From Sporosarcina gallistercoris (GTDB lineage: Bacteria > Bacillota > Bacilli > Bacillales_A > Planococcaceae), in the NCBI RefSeq assembly GCF_014836415.1, contig NZ_JACSQY010000006.1:62001-126000 (forward strand): DNA of 64,000 nucleotides. The letters run 5' to 3'. Below the pieces are notes generated by a model. That model did not search any database. It had not been told where the DNA came from and saw nothing but the letters and a program-made list of their open reading frames with translations. The translations under genes and the position numbers were made by a program. This document shows positions 1 to 8,003 of the stretch, piece by piece (within the stretch, counting starts at the first letter, position 1; every line of letters begins with the position of its first letter).

Positions 1-2
1 GT

Positions 3-149
3 GAGCTTTCAAGTGTTGATACGAATGGAAATGGTATCGTGACAATCGCAGAAGCGAAAGCAGCCGGTTTCAGTATGCCAATAACTAGGGAACATTGGTT
101 GTACCAATACATGCAAGATCGTGATAATGACGGCATGGTAGGAGAATAA
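3..149 (+). CDS. C-terminal tail of an EF-hand-like protein (partial)
   Basis: The reading frame is open from the left edge of the window and ends at TAA 147-149, so only the last 48 residues are visible. Two acidic glycine-rich loops can be seen, DTNGNGIVTIAE near the start and DRDNDGMVGE at the very end, separated by a short aromatic stretch (HWLYQYM). This spacing resembles paired calcium-binding EF-hand-like loops found at the ends of secreted or surface proteins of Bacillales. The rest of the protein, including any signal peptide or catalytic domain, lies outside the window, so no function can be assigned. Confidence 0.6.
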   Translation, partial: ELSSVDTNGNGIVTIAEAKAAGFSMPITREHWLYQYMQDRDNDGMVGE

Positions 150-656
150 GAGATCTGCCTATATCAAAAATGGGCTATTTTGTTTTGTGATGAAACTATT
201 AGTTGAGTAAGATCGTACTTTAAATAATAATACTTGCGCTACTGGCGGATTAGAGAAAAGGATCCATCCACATATTACGATACCAGCGGATTTATTCGAA
301 AGAATGGCTAAACGTATGAGTCAAAATTAGGTTGAATGCGTCAATAAGGCACGTTTATGAAGTAACAAAAAGGTTTGATTCCCCAATTTCAATGCTGGGG
401 AATTAGACCTTTTTATATTTGCATATCGTGGAAAGAAGAACTTGAAAAGTATGCAAAATAACTCTGAACATGACCTCCGTTTTCCCGAAAAGGGTTTTCT
501 TGTGTAGTCCATCGGAAAGAAAAGTGATATTGGATTATTCAGAAACGGGTGATAGAATAGGGATAAGGAAAAATTTATCAGTCAGGGTTTTATTCAACGA
601 ACTATTTGACCTAGCCATGCGGCAGCCATATGGAGATAGAAATCGAGGGATGTATC
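150..656. other. Intergenic region with one possible coding remnant
   Basis: No intact gene is seen. A stop-to-stop frame at 211-330 on the + strand ends in HPHITIPADLFERMAKRMSQ, which looks protein-like but lacks a start codon and ribosome site. It may be the tail of a decayed gene. A terminator lies at 367-414. A longer open frame from 470 has no ribosome site and is overlapped by the better-supported gene at 657. Confidence 0.4.
367..414. terminator. Rho-independent terminator hairpin
   Basis: Near-perfect inverted repeat: AAAAAGGT and ATTCCCCA pair with TGGGGAAT and ACCTTTTT around a short loop, with A-rich and T-rich flanks on both sides, so it could act in either direction. Confidence 0.7.
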
Positions 657-923
657 GTGACGATAAAAAGTTTGTGGATAGCGGTGGCCATTTTCAGCAT
701 CCTGGAACTAGTTGCGATCCCTGTGTTATTGGTAGGTGCCGATAAACTTTATCAAATGATAGATGGGGTAATGATCATAGCGTTCATTATTTATCCGCTG
801 TTTTATTTCTTATCCTTATTGCTATTGAAGAAGGGAAACAGAAAACTCGGTGCAGTCATTTTACTTATTCCGTTGCTCTTATACACCCCTATTTTGATGG
901 GAATCCAAGGACTGATTCGCTAA
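657..923 (+). CDS. Small three-helix membrane protein, unknown function
   Basis: An 88-residue very hydrophobic protein with three likely membrane helices (about residues 5-26, 35-57 and 63-82) separated by short loops, one containing the basic KKGNRK. The start chosen is GTG 657, because GAGGGA sits 7 bases upstream; the earlier in-frame ATG at 630 has no ribosome site. I do not recognise a family. It stands alone, between a terminator-containing gap and the DinB gene. It is probably an uncharacterised integral membrane protein; the small size and lack of motifs prevent a better call. Confidence 0.6.
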   Translation: MTIKSLWIAVAIFSILELVAIPVLLVGADKLYQMIDGVMIIAFIIYPLFYFLSLLLLKKGNRKLGAVILLIPLLLYTPILMGIQGLIR

Positions 924-1079
924 AAAAGAAATCGGTGAGTGACTTTAATGAGTTGTTCAACTAAAGGGATGCAAGAAGTTACAGTTTGGCGGTTGTTGAA
1001 GATGACATTTAAATCGGAAATGATTTTATGAAAATGTACTCGACGTGGAACTGATTAGTTACAGGATAGGAGTGTTCAT

Positions 1080-1595
1080 ATGGATGATTTCGAGTTGATA
1101 GCGAAATATAAAAGTTTTTTACATCACTATACACTCGAACAATTGCGCTACATCCCCGAGCCAGAAGTCTGGTCAATTGGTCAACTGTATGATCATTTAA
1201 TTGTTGTGGCTCATGAGTATTTGGACAGTGTTGAGGCTTGTGCGAAAGTTGCGGGAGAGCAAAAGCAGGGGAAGACAGAGTTCGGAGAGCACTTATTTAA
1301 GAATGGTGGTTTTCCGCCGATTAAGATCAAATTACCACCGGAACTTGACGCACCCCCGGACAATAAGAAATTATCAGAGGATATTATGCTCGAGCTCGAT
1401 CGGCTATCGGAAAGAATGAAACAACTGGAACTGAAAGTGGATGAAATAAACCCTCAACAAAAAGTTGAACATGGAGGTTTTGGATGGTTGAATGCGCAGG
1501 AGTGGCTGGCGCTCGTTGGCATGCATTTCCGTCATCATCTGCGTCAAAAGGAAGAACTGGATCGAAAACTGAAAATCGGCAGATCAATCGAATAA
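1080..1595 (+). CDS. DinB-family protein
   Basis: A 171-residue protein matching the DinB/YfiT-like four-helix-bundle superfamily in length and pattern. A histidine in the first long helix (YDHLIVVAHEYLD) and the late HFRHHLRQ segment provide the His residues that ligate a divalent metal in this family. The family includes thiol-dependent transferases such as bacillithiol S-transferases, but many members have no known substrate. A good ribosome site (GGATAGGAG) precedes ATG 1080. The gene is monocistronic. The family call is firm from the motifs; the substrate is unknown. Confidence 0.75.
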   Translation: MDDFELIAKYKSFLHHYTLEQLRYIPEPEVWSIGQLYDHLIVVAHEYLDSVEACAKVAGEQKQGKTEFGEHLFKNGGFPPIKIKLPPELDAPPDNKKLSEDIMLELDRLSERMKQLELKVDEINPQQKVEHGGFGWLNAQEWLALVGMHFRHHLRQKEELDRKLKIGRSIE

Positions 1596-2042
1596 TGTTT
1601 TGAAGATTTGGTTGTGGTGTGTAAAACACAGGACATGCGTTATTAGCAGCTATTGCAGATGATTTGTTAAGAAGATTATGCGCATCCATCAACGATATTG
1701 AAAGGAAATCCATCGAGCGGTATTCAAGTGTATTTCATCAATAAGGCTCGGAACTTGATTTATCATCTAAACGGTGAGCAGAATTGTGATAGTTTAGCTT
1801 AGGATAATAATGATATTCGATTTCTATAAGAGATGCATAACGATTGGATATTGGTTGATGAGCGGAAAGTAATTGACGAGACTTTTAATAATAAGGATAA
1901 ATAACGCAGATCGCACCTTGTATGAGGTGCGGTCTTTTTGTGTTTCGTGTCGATTCCAATATTGGTATAATAGGCTAACTCATTTATTCTGCAATTCAGT
2001 TATGCACGGGGGAATACTTTATCACTTGAAAGGAGACTGCCT
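1596..2042. other. Intergenic region
   Basis: No complete gene. A frame around 1638-1742 reads like protein (ALLAAIADDLLRRLCASIND and onwards to a TAA) but has no start codon or ribosome site, so it may be a decayed gene tail. The terminator at 1908-1939 lies near the far end, just before the promoter region of the next gene. Confidence 0.4.
1908..1939 (+). terminator. Rho-independent terminator
   Basis: AGATCGCACCT pairs with AGGTGCGGTCT across a 5-6-base loop and is followed by a run of five T. Confidence 0.7.
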
Positions 2043-3101
2043 ATGGGGTTCCGATTTCAAAAACGCATTAAGATTGCACCGGGGGTTCGGGTGAATATTA
2101 GTAAGAGTGGGTTCAGTACATCGATTGGTCCGCGGGGTGCGTCCGTCACGGTAGGAAAACGAGGTGTTCGAGCGAATGTCGGGATTCCAGGAACAGGAAT
2201 TTCGTACTCGGAGCAATTGACGTCCAACCGTTCCAAACGTCCTCTGCGTTCGTCCTCTCAAACTGCTTCATCGGCTAAGCCGGCTTATTCTGCAGAAGCT
2301 AAAGAGGTGGAGGCCTATACAAGTTACGTGGATATGTTACTTTCCACTCATTTAGAGACGGTTCAGCCTGTAAATTGGAAAGCGATTCTTCAGGAAGACT
2401 TGGAACAGCTCGCAGCAAATGGACCTCGTGCAGAAGAAGCACGTCGCAAATTGAAGGCGTTCCAACCGAATTGGTTTGACCGGTTGTTCCGCAGAGAAGA
2501 AACGAGACGCAGGGAACTGGAAGAGGAACTGAGCAAAGCGATTGTGCAGGACAAGATCCAGTTGTCTGAAAAACAGACGCTGGCCGACCAGGCGTCAAAG
2601 GTGCTGGCGGGGGACGAATCCGCATGGCAGGAAGCCTTGCAGGAGTATCCTGCGTTTGCTGCCATCGAGCAATTCGGGCACAAGGTGCATGTGAAATTCT
2701 GCAACGGCGAACTGACAGTTTTTGTAGACATCGGAGAGGATGAGGTCGTCCCAAAAGAAGTGCTGTCATTGACGGCGAAAGGCAACCTGTCCCGAAAAAA
2801 GATGGGAAAGACCAACTACTTTGCTCTCTATCAGGATTACGTGTGCAGTTGCATCCTTGGCGCAGCACGGAATGTGTTCGCGATCTTGCCAGCTGAGCAC
2901 GTGCTTATCCATGTCTATGACAGAAGCCAGGCGGATGAACCTCCGGTGAGAGGATGTATTGCGTCCGTGCGTATCAGACGGAACGAGCTGTCAGGGATGC
3001 TCTTTGAATTGCAGGACCCTTCAAGAACTGTAGAAACGTTTGAACACCACATGAATCATTTGAAGACGAAGGGCTTCCGCCTCGTCGAGGAATTAAAGTG
3101 A
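2043..3101 (+). CDS. DUF4236 domain protein
   Basis: A 352-residue protein whose first 55 residues are a clear DUF4236 domain: MGFRFQKRIKIAPGVRVN, then SKSGFSTSIGPRGASVTVGK and a VGIPGTGISY-type ending. This repeat-like, glycine-rich beta region is widespread in bacteria and has no established function. Residues about 60-90 form a Ser/Ala-rich linker. The remainder is charged and mostly helical (for example RRELEEELSKA), ending in a compact domain with no motif I recognise. ATG 2043 is preceded by AAAGGAGAC. It is followed after 63 bases by the DUF2200 gene; the two may be cotranscribed. Confidence 0.75.
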   Translation: MGFRFQKRIKIAPGVRVNISKSGFSTSIGPRGASVTVGKRGVRANVGIPGTGISYSEQLTSNRSKRPLRSSSQTASSAKPAYSAEAKEVEAYTSYVDMLLSTHLETVQPVNWKAILQEDLEQLAANGPRAEEARRKLKAFQPNWFDRLFRREETRRRELEEELSKAIVQDKIQLSEKQTLADQASKVLAGDESAWQEALQEYPAFAAIEQFGHKVHVKFCNGELTVFVDIGEDEVVPKEVLSLTAKGNLSRKKMGKTNYFALYQDYVCSCILGAARNVFAILPAEHVLIHVYDRSQADEPPVRGCIASVRIRRNELSGMLFELQDPSRTVETFEHHMNHLKTKGFRLVEELK

Positions 3102-3164
3102 GGAACGACACGCGCATACTGTTTATCGTATGAACCACTACTAGACAAGACAGGATGGTGCAGG

Positions 3165-3518
3165 ATGGCGAAACATAAAATTTATACGATGAGTTTTTCA
3201 AAGGTTTACCCCCTTTATATTGCCAAGGTGGAAAGGAAAGGTCGTACGAAAGAGGAAGTCGACGAAATTATTCGCTGGCTGACAGGTTATGAGCAGGGAG
3301 AGTTGGAGGTACATTTGGAGAAGCAGACCGACTTTGAAACGTTCTTTTCGGAAGCGCCTGAGATGAACAGCGAACGTAAACAGATCAAAGGTGTAATTTG
3401 CGGAATCCGGGTGGAAGACATTGAAGAACCGTTGATGCAGGAAATCCGCTATTTGGATAAGCTGATTGATGAATTAGCAAAAGGCAAAGCGATGGAGAAG
3501 ATTTTGAGAAGGGCTTGA
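3165..3518 (+). CDS. DUF2200 family protein
   Basis: A 117-residue cytoplasmic protein that fits the DUF2200 family in length and in its conserved segments: [24 protein letters not shown] at the start, the WLTGY motif in the middle and an [23 protein letters not shown] helix near the end (segments quoted in part). The family is conserved but has no known function. A weak purine-rich site (CAGG) lies close to ATG 3165. A terminator follows about 47 bases downstream, suggesting that this gene ends the transcript that begins with the DUF4236 gene. Confidence 0.8.
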   Translation: MAKHKIYTMSFSKVYPLYIAKVERKGRTKEEVDEIIRWLTGYEQGELEVHLEKQTDFETFFSEAPEMNSERKQIKGVICGIRVEDIEEPLMQEIRYLDKLIDELAKGKAMEKILRRA

Positions 3519-3925
3519 TAGAAATACCCATACTCTTGCTTCGCGATGTGCAGGGAATTAGGTAAAATCCCGGATTGGGCGTTCACTGAATCCGGGTATT
3601 TTTTATCTTCAACAGGATTTTGCGGTGCTTAGGCGGGGACGCAGACTGCTTGATCACTGGTAGAAATACAGGCGAACTCTCCTCGGAACTTACGGGATGG
3701 ATGCAACGTTTTTATCGAAATCAATTGTTAGGAAAAATGTTTTACATAAGTAGATGAAATAGGAATCATTACGTGGCAAAAGGCTGATTTCGATTTAGAT
3801 AGTTGTAGAGTACGACGTATCTTGATAGGATTTCATCTATAATATAATTTTCAAATTCAATAACTGGCAATACTTAGTTAGTCTTGTAAACCTGGAACAT
3901 TGTTAGTGGAAAAGAGGTAATTCGT
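3519..3925. other. Intergenic region
   Basis: Contains the terminator at 3565-3606 and otherwise no open frame with a ribosome site. A single string TGCTTGATCACTGG near 3647 resembles one half-unit of the array at 4866-4988 and may be an isolated degenerate copy. Nothing else can be supported. Confidence 0.4.
3565..3606 (+). terminator. Rho-independent terminator
   Basis: AATCCCGGATT pairs with AATCCGGGTATT (G:C-rich core CCCGGATT/AATCCGGG) around a loop of about 12 bases, then a T run. It terminates the DUF2200 transcript. Confidence 0.75.
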
Positions 3926-4597
3926 ATAGAAACGTTAGAAAAATATTTAAAACAGCATTTCGAAAAAGGAATCTTGCAAGCACCGCTGTTTTTAAGATGG
4001 GAGACCGCTTTAAGATTTGAATTGACAGAGCCAGGAGTCACGATGGATTCGCCAAATGGGCTGAAGCAGGCGATCCAACGTTCGGTTGCTCTATTTGATG
4101 AAGTTTTCGGGGATGAGGATGACTTGTTGGTTGTAGCGGAAGTTTATACAAAAAAGAATCACAACTTCTTTGAAAAAAGACCTTTGAGCACGTATCGGAC
4201 TTTTGTCAAAAGCCAAGAAGTGTTGGATCATTTAAGACATGAACTAGTGACAGAACCACGGAGCGCGGAAGGAGAGGAGATGATTACACATCGTTTTCTT
4301 CAACCGTGTCGGAAACAGGATTTACGCTACTCTCTTATGCTTGAAACAAAACTTTTTGAACAGGAGAGAATGCCGATTACCGGGCTGAAAAAACAGCCTA
4401 ACAGTAGATTTGAACTCTATTATCTCAATCAAAATCGGCATATCATCTTTCATGTATTCAGCGAGCGAGGCTGTGATATTATCGCAACTGATAGGAACGA
4501 GATTCGACCGCTGTATGAAAAGTATAACGAATGGATTGAGAAAGCCCATCGATCCATGATTGACGCGAGATTTACTGAACCCAGTACCGGTTTCTGA
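3926..4597 (+). CDS. DUF3885 domain protein, probable ATA start codon
   Basis: A protein of about 223 residues resembling the DUF3885 family. The conserved N-terminal block (LEKYLKQHF then LFLRWETALRFEL) is followed by a region naming a fluorescing VALFDEVFGDEDDLLVVAEV block and a C-terminal segment with FELYYLNQNRHIIFHVFSERG. The conserved block extends upstream of the first conventional start, TTG 3974. The only place with a proper ribosome site (AGAGGT at 3913-3918) and spacing (7 bases) has the codon ATA at 3926, giving a protein starting ETLEKYL. ATA is a very rare initiation codon, so this is either an unusual start or an ATG that mutated. Function unknown. Confidence 0.6.
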   Translation: METLEKYLKQHFEKGILQAPLFLRWETALRFELTEPGVTMDSPNGLKQAIQRSVALFDEVFGDEDDLLVVAEVYTKKNHNFFEKRPLSTYRTFVKSQEVLDHLRHELVTEPRSAEGEEMITHRFLQPCRKQDLRYSLMLETKLFEQERMPITGLKKQPNSRFELYYLNQNRHIIFHVFSERGCDIIATDRNEIRPLYEKYNEWIEKAHRSMIDARFTEPSTGF

Positions 4598-4865
4598 AGG
4601 TGAGATTTTTTTAGGCTTCATGGGATAGTACAAAAGGAGAATTCCAGAAGAACGGATTCAGACTATTTTGTGTCTGTTTCTTTTTTTTTTTCGGACAATC
4701 AACCTAAGTATTCCACTTCGCAAATACTGCTCGGAATTACGTCCTAATAGTGCAGTGCGAAGGTTTGGTTCAACTAAGCAAGCATAAGAAGAGACCCGAA
4801 TAGCGCACGCGTGCTTGAACGGAAAATCTTATTATGCTTGCATTTTTTTGCTTCCGCGTTGTGCG

Positions 4866-4988
4866 CTTGAGCGGAGTACAGTGTTGCTTGAACACAATTG
4901 GCTGTGCTTGAGCGGATTACAGGGCTGCTTGATCACAATTGGCTGTGCTTGAGCGGATTACTGTGCTACTTGATCACATTTATATAAA
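4866..4988. repeat. Alternating 21+20 bp intergenic array, copy 1
   Basis: Three dimers of exactly 41 bp. Half-unit A (starts 4866, 4907, 4948; 21 bp) begins CTTGAGCGGATTACAG. Half-unit B (starts 4887, 4928, 4969; 20 bp) begins CTTGATCACAATTGG (first copy CTTGAACACAATTGG). A degenerate A-like unit, GTGCTTGAACGG, occurs earlier at 4811. The array lies between the DUF3885 gene and the YbaK-type gene and contains no open frame with a ribosome site. The same A/B design recurs at 48698-49018 with different flanking bases. Function unknown. Confidence 0.85.
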
Positions 4989-5090
4989 TAGAAGTATTGA
5001 GCCGGAATGAAAATCGAATGTTGTCTTAATTTTCAATGTAATCAATGTTATACTCTGTCTATTCACATGCTTAAAGGAGGAACTGTGGTA

Positions 5091-5567
5091 ATGGAGTTAA
5101 GTAAACAAGCAGGGGAATTTCAGCAAAAGCTGAAAGAATTGGGAAGCGATCGAAAAGTGAAAGAGCTGCCGGACAGTGCCCGGACTGCTCAAGAAGCGGC
5201 TGAAGCGATCGGCTGTGGAATCGCCCAGATTGCGAAATCCATCGTTTTCAAATTACAACAATCCGGAGAGCCGCTGTTGGTGATTGCAAGCGGAACAAAT
5301 CGGATTGATGAACAGAAAATCGAGGAGCATGCGGGGGAAGTGCCCGGCAAGGCGGATGCCAAATTTGTCCGTGCACACACAGGATACGTAATTGGCGGAG
5401 TTCCACCCATGGGACATGTTGAACCAATTCGTACACTGATCGACTCAGACTTGTTGCAGTATGATACGATCTGGGCTGCCGCCGGTCATCCGAAAGCCGT
5501 TTTTGAACTGACGCCTGGAGAGCTGACGAAACTCACTGGCGCAAAGGTCGTTCAAGTGTGTAACTGA
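5091..5567 (+). CDS. YbaK/EbsC-family aminoacyl-tRNA deacylase
   Basis: A 158-residue member of the YbaK/ProX editing-domain family, cytoplasmic proteins that hydrolyse mischarged tRNAs (for instance Cys- or Ala-tRNA-Pro). The conserved lysine lies in QIAKSIVFK, followed by the core LLVIASGTNRID and the family motif YVIGGVPPMGH, then IRTLIDSDLLQYDTIWAAAG. The start chosen is ATG 5091, ten bases after a perfect AAAGGAGG; an upstream open frame from 5007 has no ribosome site. GTG 5085 is a less likely alternative. The preferred tRNA cannot be told from sequence. Confidence 0.85.
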   Translation: MELSKQAGEFQQKLKELGSDRKVKELPDSARTAQEAAEAIGCGIAQIAKSIVFKLQQSGEPLLVIASGTNRIDEQKIEEHAGEVPGKADAKFVRAHTGYVIGGVPPMGHVEPIRTLIDSDLLQYDTIWAAAGHPKAVFELTPGELTKLTGAKVVQVCN

Positions 5568-5675
5568 GTGACGATACCCTTTTTGGAAATCGATCTCTCG
5601 GGTTTCGTCTGTAATAATTCAACCAGTTCGGGGAACACTATCCTCTGTAGCATGATGAATAGAGGAGGAAGTATG

Positions 5676-5894
5676 ATGGCGAAAAACTATCCGAAACCGA
5701 ATGATCCTGCGGATAATGTTGAGCGGTTGAATAAGACCATTGGTAATATGGAAGCGGCCGAAGAAGCAATGTATTTTGCGGAAGGTAAAGAGCGTGCACA
5801 GATCCAAGCTAAAAACGAACGACGTGCAGAAAGCATTAGCGATTTGAAAGATGAAATTGCAGCAGAGAACAAATCCAGGCATAAGAAATTTTGA
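5676..5894 (+). CDS. tlp: Small acid-soluble spore protein Tlp
   Basis: A 72-residue protein matching the spore protein Tlp of Bacillus throughout: PKPNDPADNVERLNKTIGNM, then EAAEEAMYFA and the basic NERRAESISDLKDEI segment. Tlp is made in the forespore late in sporulation and accumulates in the spore core. GAGGAGG at 5662-5668 precedes ATG 5673 and ATG 5676; the second has better spacing. The gene is short, highly charged and lacks cysteine. It shows that the host forms endospores. A hairpin element about 50 bases downstream probably terminates it. Confidence 0.85.
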   Translation: MAKNYPKPNDPADNVERLNKTIGNMEAAEEAMYFAEGKERAQIQAKNERRAESISDLKDEIAAENKSRHKKF

Positions 5895-6316
5895 CGCGTC
5901 ATTTGTGTAAGTGAACTACATGTCTAAATGGACATGAATCCATCCCGTTGCGAATTATGCTGCGGGATTTTTGTATGTACTGACAAGAATCCTGGAGGAT
6001 GTCTGAATAACGCACAGCCTCGCCTCGATATGTTCATTAATAGATTTTGTAGAGGAAGAGTAGTCATTACTTCATACGGATACACAAACGCTCCAAGTAA
6101 CGGATTTAACTGGACTATAGCGAGTGGAATTTAAGATGTTCCTACTAGTCAAGTGCATGTTTGGTGTTGAGTTGCTTATGCATTGTTAAATTTTGGTGAA
6201 ACAATCTTAGGAGTTGCATATTTCTCAAATCCATATTATATTAATTGACGAAGCAACGATTGAGGTGTCAAACATTGTTTCATCAATTAATGTAAAATAT
6301 GAAAAGGAGCTTTTCC
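5895..6316. other. Intergenic region before the nitroreductase gene
   Basis: Holds the repeated hairpin element at 5944-5990 and, close to the nitroreductase gene, TTAATTGA (6241-6248) and TCAATTAA (6293-6300) in inverted orientation. These share their core with the dyad in front of the MarR gene. The open frame at 5928-6134 has no ribosome site and starts inside the hairpin, so it is not called. Confidence 0.4.
5944..5990 (+). terminator. Hairpin element, copy 1 (terminator-like)
   Basis: CCCG pairs with CGGG across a stem-loop, followed by ATTTTTG and then TGTACTGACAAGAAT. It lies 49 bases after tlp and probably terminates it. A 47-base copy with 38 matching positions is found at 8129-8175, on the other side of the nitroreductase-MarR-ABM genes. 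Confidence 0.55.
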
Positions 6317-6958
6317 ATGATGCAAACATATCAGAAAACGAATGATTTCAATGAAATTGTAAACGGACGTCGTTCCATTAAGGAATATGACCCTACGGTT
6401 AAAATCAGCCATGAAGAAATGAGTGAGATTATCGCTCAAGCTTCAAAAGCCCCATCATCTATTAATATGCAACCTTGGAGATTTCTTGTGATTGACAGTG
6501 AGCAAGGAAAAGCTACACTAGCCCCTCTTTCCAGATTCAATAAAGATAAAGTCATGAGCTCATCCGCAGTCATTGCTGTATTCGCTGATCTCAATAATTT
6601 TGAGCATGCCGAAGAAATTTACGGCAAAGCTGTTGAACTTGGGTATATGCCTGAGGAAGTTAAAGAATTTCAATTGAATGCTTTTAAACCAGTTTATGAA
6701 AAGATGTCCTATGAAGAAATGAAAGATACCATTATGCTGGATGCTGGTCTAGTCTCAATGCAACTTATGTTAGTAGCACGTGCTTATGGATATGATACGA
6801 ATCCTATCGGTGGTTATGAAAAAGACCAGATTGCTGAAGCTTATGGTCTGGAGAAAGAACGTTATTTGCCGGTTATGTTAATCACTATAGGTAAAGCCAT
6901 CAATGAAGGTTTTCAATCATATCGTCTTCCCGTTGAGACAACTACAAAATGGAGATAA
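6317..6958 (+). CDS. Nitroreductase-family flavoprotein (YodC/MhqN-like)
   Basis: A 213-residue FMN-dependent NAD(P)H nitroreductase-family protein. The FMN-binding start is visible as NGRRSIKEYD, followed by KAPSSINMQPWRFLVI; the middle has DAGLVSMQLMLVARAYGYDT and the end YLPVMLITIGKA. These match Bacillus YodC and MhqN, which reduce quinones, azo or nitro compounds in the cytosol. ATG 6317 (or 6320) follows AAAAGGAGC; the open frame begins further upstream without a ribosome site. It sits just ahead of a MarR regulator and an ABM monooxygenase, which supports a role in quinone or electrophile defence. TTAATTGA/TCAATTAA half-sites upstream are candidate operator sequence. Confidence 0.8.
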   Translation: MMQTYQKTNDFNEIVNGRRSIKEYDPTVKISHEEMSEIIAQASKAPSSINMQPWRFLVIDSEQGKATLAPLSRFNKDKVMSSSAVIAVFADLNNFEHAEEIYGKAVELGYMPEEVKEFQLNAFKPVYEKMSYEEMKDTIMLDAGLVSMQLMLVARAYGYDTNPIGGYEKDQIAEAYGLEKERYLPVMLITIGKAINEGFQSYRLPVETTTKWR

Positions 6959-7114
6959 GATAGACTCTATTGAACTTAATGTGATATGTGTTGTGTTAAG
7001 TTTTACAACGAATGAATTTAGGGCAGGTATTATTTCGATTGCATGTTAGGTGATGTTGTATTATATTTATTGATGGGTCAACTATTGAGAAGTCAATTAA
7101 TTGTAGGATTTCTT

Positions 7115-7153
7115 ATCAATTGACCTCACAAATTACATTGGAGGTCAATTGAT
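7115..7153 (+). promoter_or_regulatory. Perfect inverted repeat over the marR ribosome site and start
   Basis: Arms ATCAATTGACCT (7115-7126) and AGGTCAATTGAT (7142-7153) are perfectly complementary over 12 bases with a 15-base loop. The right arm contains the AGGT ribosome site and the first two bases of the ATG. It could be a MarR operator, an RNA hairpin that hides the start, or both. Confidence 0.75.
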
Positions 7154-7580
7154 GAGATGTTCACTTTCAAATCAAGAACAAATCTTACGTCTGCTTAATG
7201 GACTTAATAATCAGATCAGCCCTAAATTTGAACGATGTACGGGCATTAGCGCATCACGCTATGAATTGCTTCATCAGCTTTACGAAACAGAAGAAATTAA
7301 TCAATCCACGCTTCAAAAAGCTGTTAATATCGATAGTGGTGCCATTACTCGACATCTAAAACTACTTGAGGCAAACGGCATGGTGACAAGACGAAGAAAC
7401 CCTAGCGATAATCGGGTGATATTTGTTCGCCTTACCGAGGAAGGGCGTAAACAAATTGTCGGTTACAAAAAAGAAAAAATTAGTTTTGTGAACCAAATGC
7501 TCCATGATTTCAACCCGGAGGAATTGGAATCGCTATCCGACATGCTGAATCGCATGCAAAACAATATCATTGAATACTAA
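7152..7580 (+). CDS. MarR-family transcriptional regulator
   Basis: A 142-residue winged-helix protein. The helix-turn-helix is at about residues 50-75 (STLQKAVNIDSGAITRHLKL) followed by the wing with the MarR signature MVTRRRNPSDNRVIFVRLT. N- and C-terminal helices form the dimerisation region. Known relatives repress genes for quinone, antibiotic or oxidative-stress resistance and are released by small ligands or cysteine oxidation; Cys3 and Cys28-type residues are present near the N-terminus. Start ATG 7152 follows GAGGT by 6 bases. The start lies inside a perfect inverted repeat, suggesting autoregulation. Likely targets are the neighbouring nitroreductase and ABM genes. Confidence 0.85.
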   Translation: MRCSLSNQEQILRLLNGLNNQISPKFERCTGISASRYELLHQLYETEEINQSTLQKAVNIDSGAITRHLKLLEANGMVTRRRNPSDNRVIFVRLTEEGRKQIVGYKKEKISFVNQMLHDFNPEELESLSDMLNRMQNNIIEY

Positions 7581-7661
7581 AACCTATTGAAAAAAATTGA
7601 ACTAAAGATGATCAGGTATAAGCCTCTAATTCAATAAATCTAATTAAAAGGATGGATCACT

Positions 7662-7958
7662 ATGATTATTATTCACGCAAACCTTCAAGTAAAACCGGAT
7701 CAAGAACAAGCATTCTTGGAAGAAGCTAAAACACTTCTTGCTGCATCAAGAGCTGAAGAAGGGAACAGCAGCTACGACTTGCTGAAATCTACTGAACAAG
7801 ATTGCCATTATACAATGGTTGAAATTTGGAAAAATATAGAGGCTACTGCAGCCCATAATACAAGTGAGCATTTCACTGCTTTTAAGCAAAAAGCGCCAAC
7901 TTACCTTGCTGCACCCATGGACCTTAAGGTATTCAGTGGAGAACCTGTAAAAGCATAA
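7662..7958 (+). CDS. ABM-family putative quinol monooxygenase
   Basis: A 98-residue protein of the antibiotic biosynthesis monooxygenase (ABM) fold, a small ferredoxin-like dimer that oxidises quinols or polyphenols without a cofactor, or breaks down haem in some branches. Visible family features are the first strand IIIHANLQVKPDQEQAFL, the segment EEGNSSYDLLKS, VEIWKNIEA and the HNTSEHFTAF helix with conserved histidines. AAAAGGATGGATCACT precedes ATG 7662. It follows the MarR gene by 81 bases and ends at a strong terminator, so nitroreductase, MarR and ABM look like one detoxification unit. Confidence 0.85.
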   Translation: MIIIHANLQVKPDQEQAFLEEAKTLLAASRAEEGNSSYDLLKSTEQDCHYTMVEIWKNIEATAAHNTSEHFTAFKQKAPTYLAAPMDLKVFSGEPVKA

Positions 7959-7962
7959 CAAT

Positions 7963-8003
7963 AGCAAACACCCCAAGGAATTCGTTCTTGGGGTGTTTGC
8001 TTA
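7963..8003. terminator. Strong Rho-independent terminator
   Basis: AGCAAACACCCCAAG pairs perfectly with CTTGGGGTGTTTGCT across a 9-base loop. It ends the nitroreductase-MarR-ABM cluster. Confidence 0.85.

Noticed and set aside
211..330. Stop-to-stop frame ending in HPHITIPADLFERMAKR
   Set aside because: It looks protein-like but has neither a start codon nor a ribosome site, so it is mentioned only as a possible remnant.
470..745. 91-codon open frame on the + strand
   Set aside because: It has no ribosome site, overlaps the better-supported gene at 657 and its product has no recognisable features.
1638..1742. Frame that reads ALLAAIADDLLRRL and on to a stop
   Set aside because: There is no start codon with a ribosome site and no family could be recognised.
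4866..4988. CRISPR array
   Set aside because: The repeats are short and alternate with no unique spacers, and no cas genes are present.
6241..6300. Firm operator assignment before the nitroreductase gene
   Set aside because: The TTAATTGA and TCAATTAA half-sites are 44 bases apart and AT-rich, so they are only mentioned as support for a shared MarR motif.
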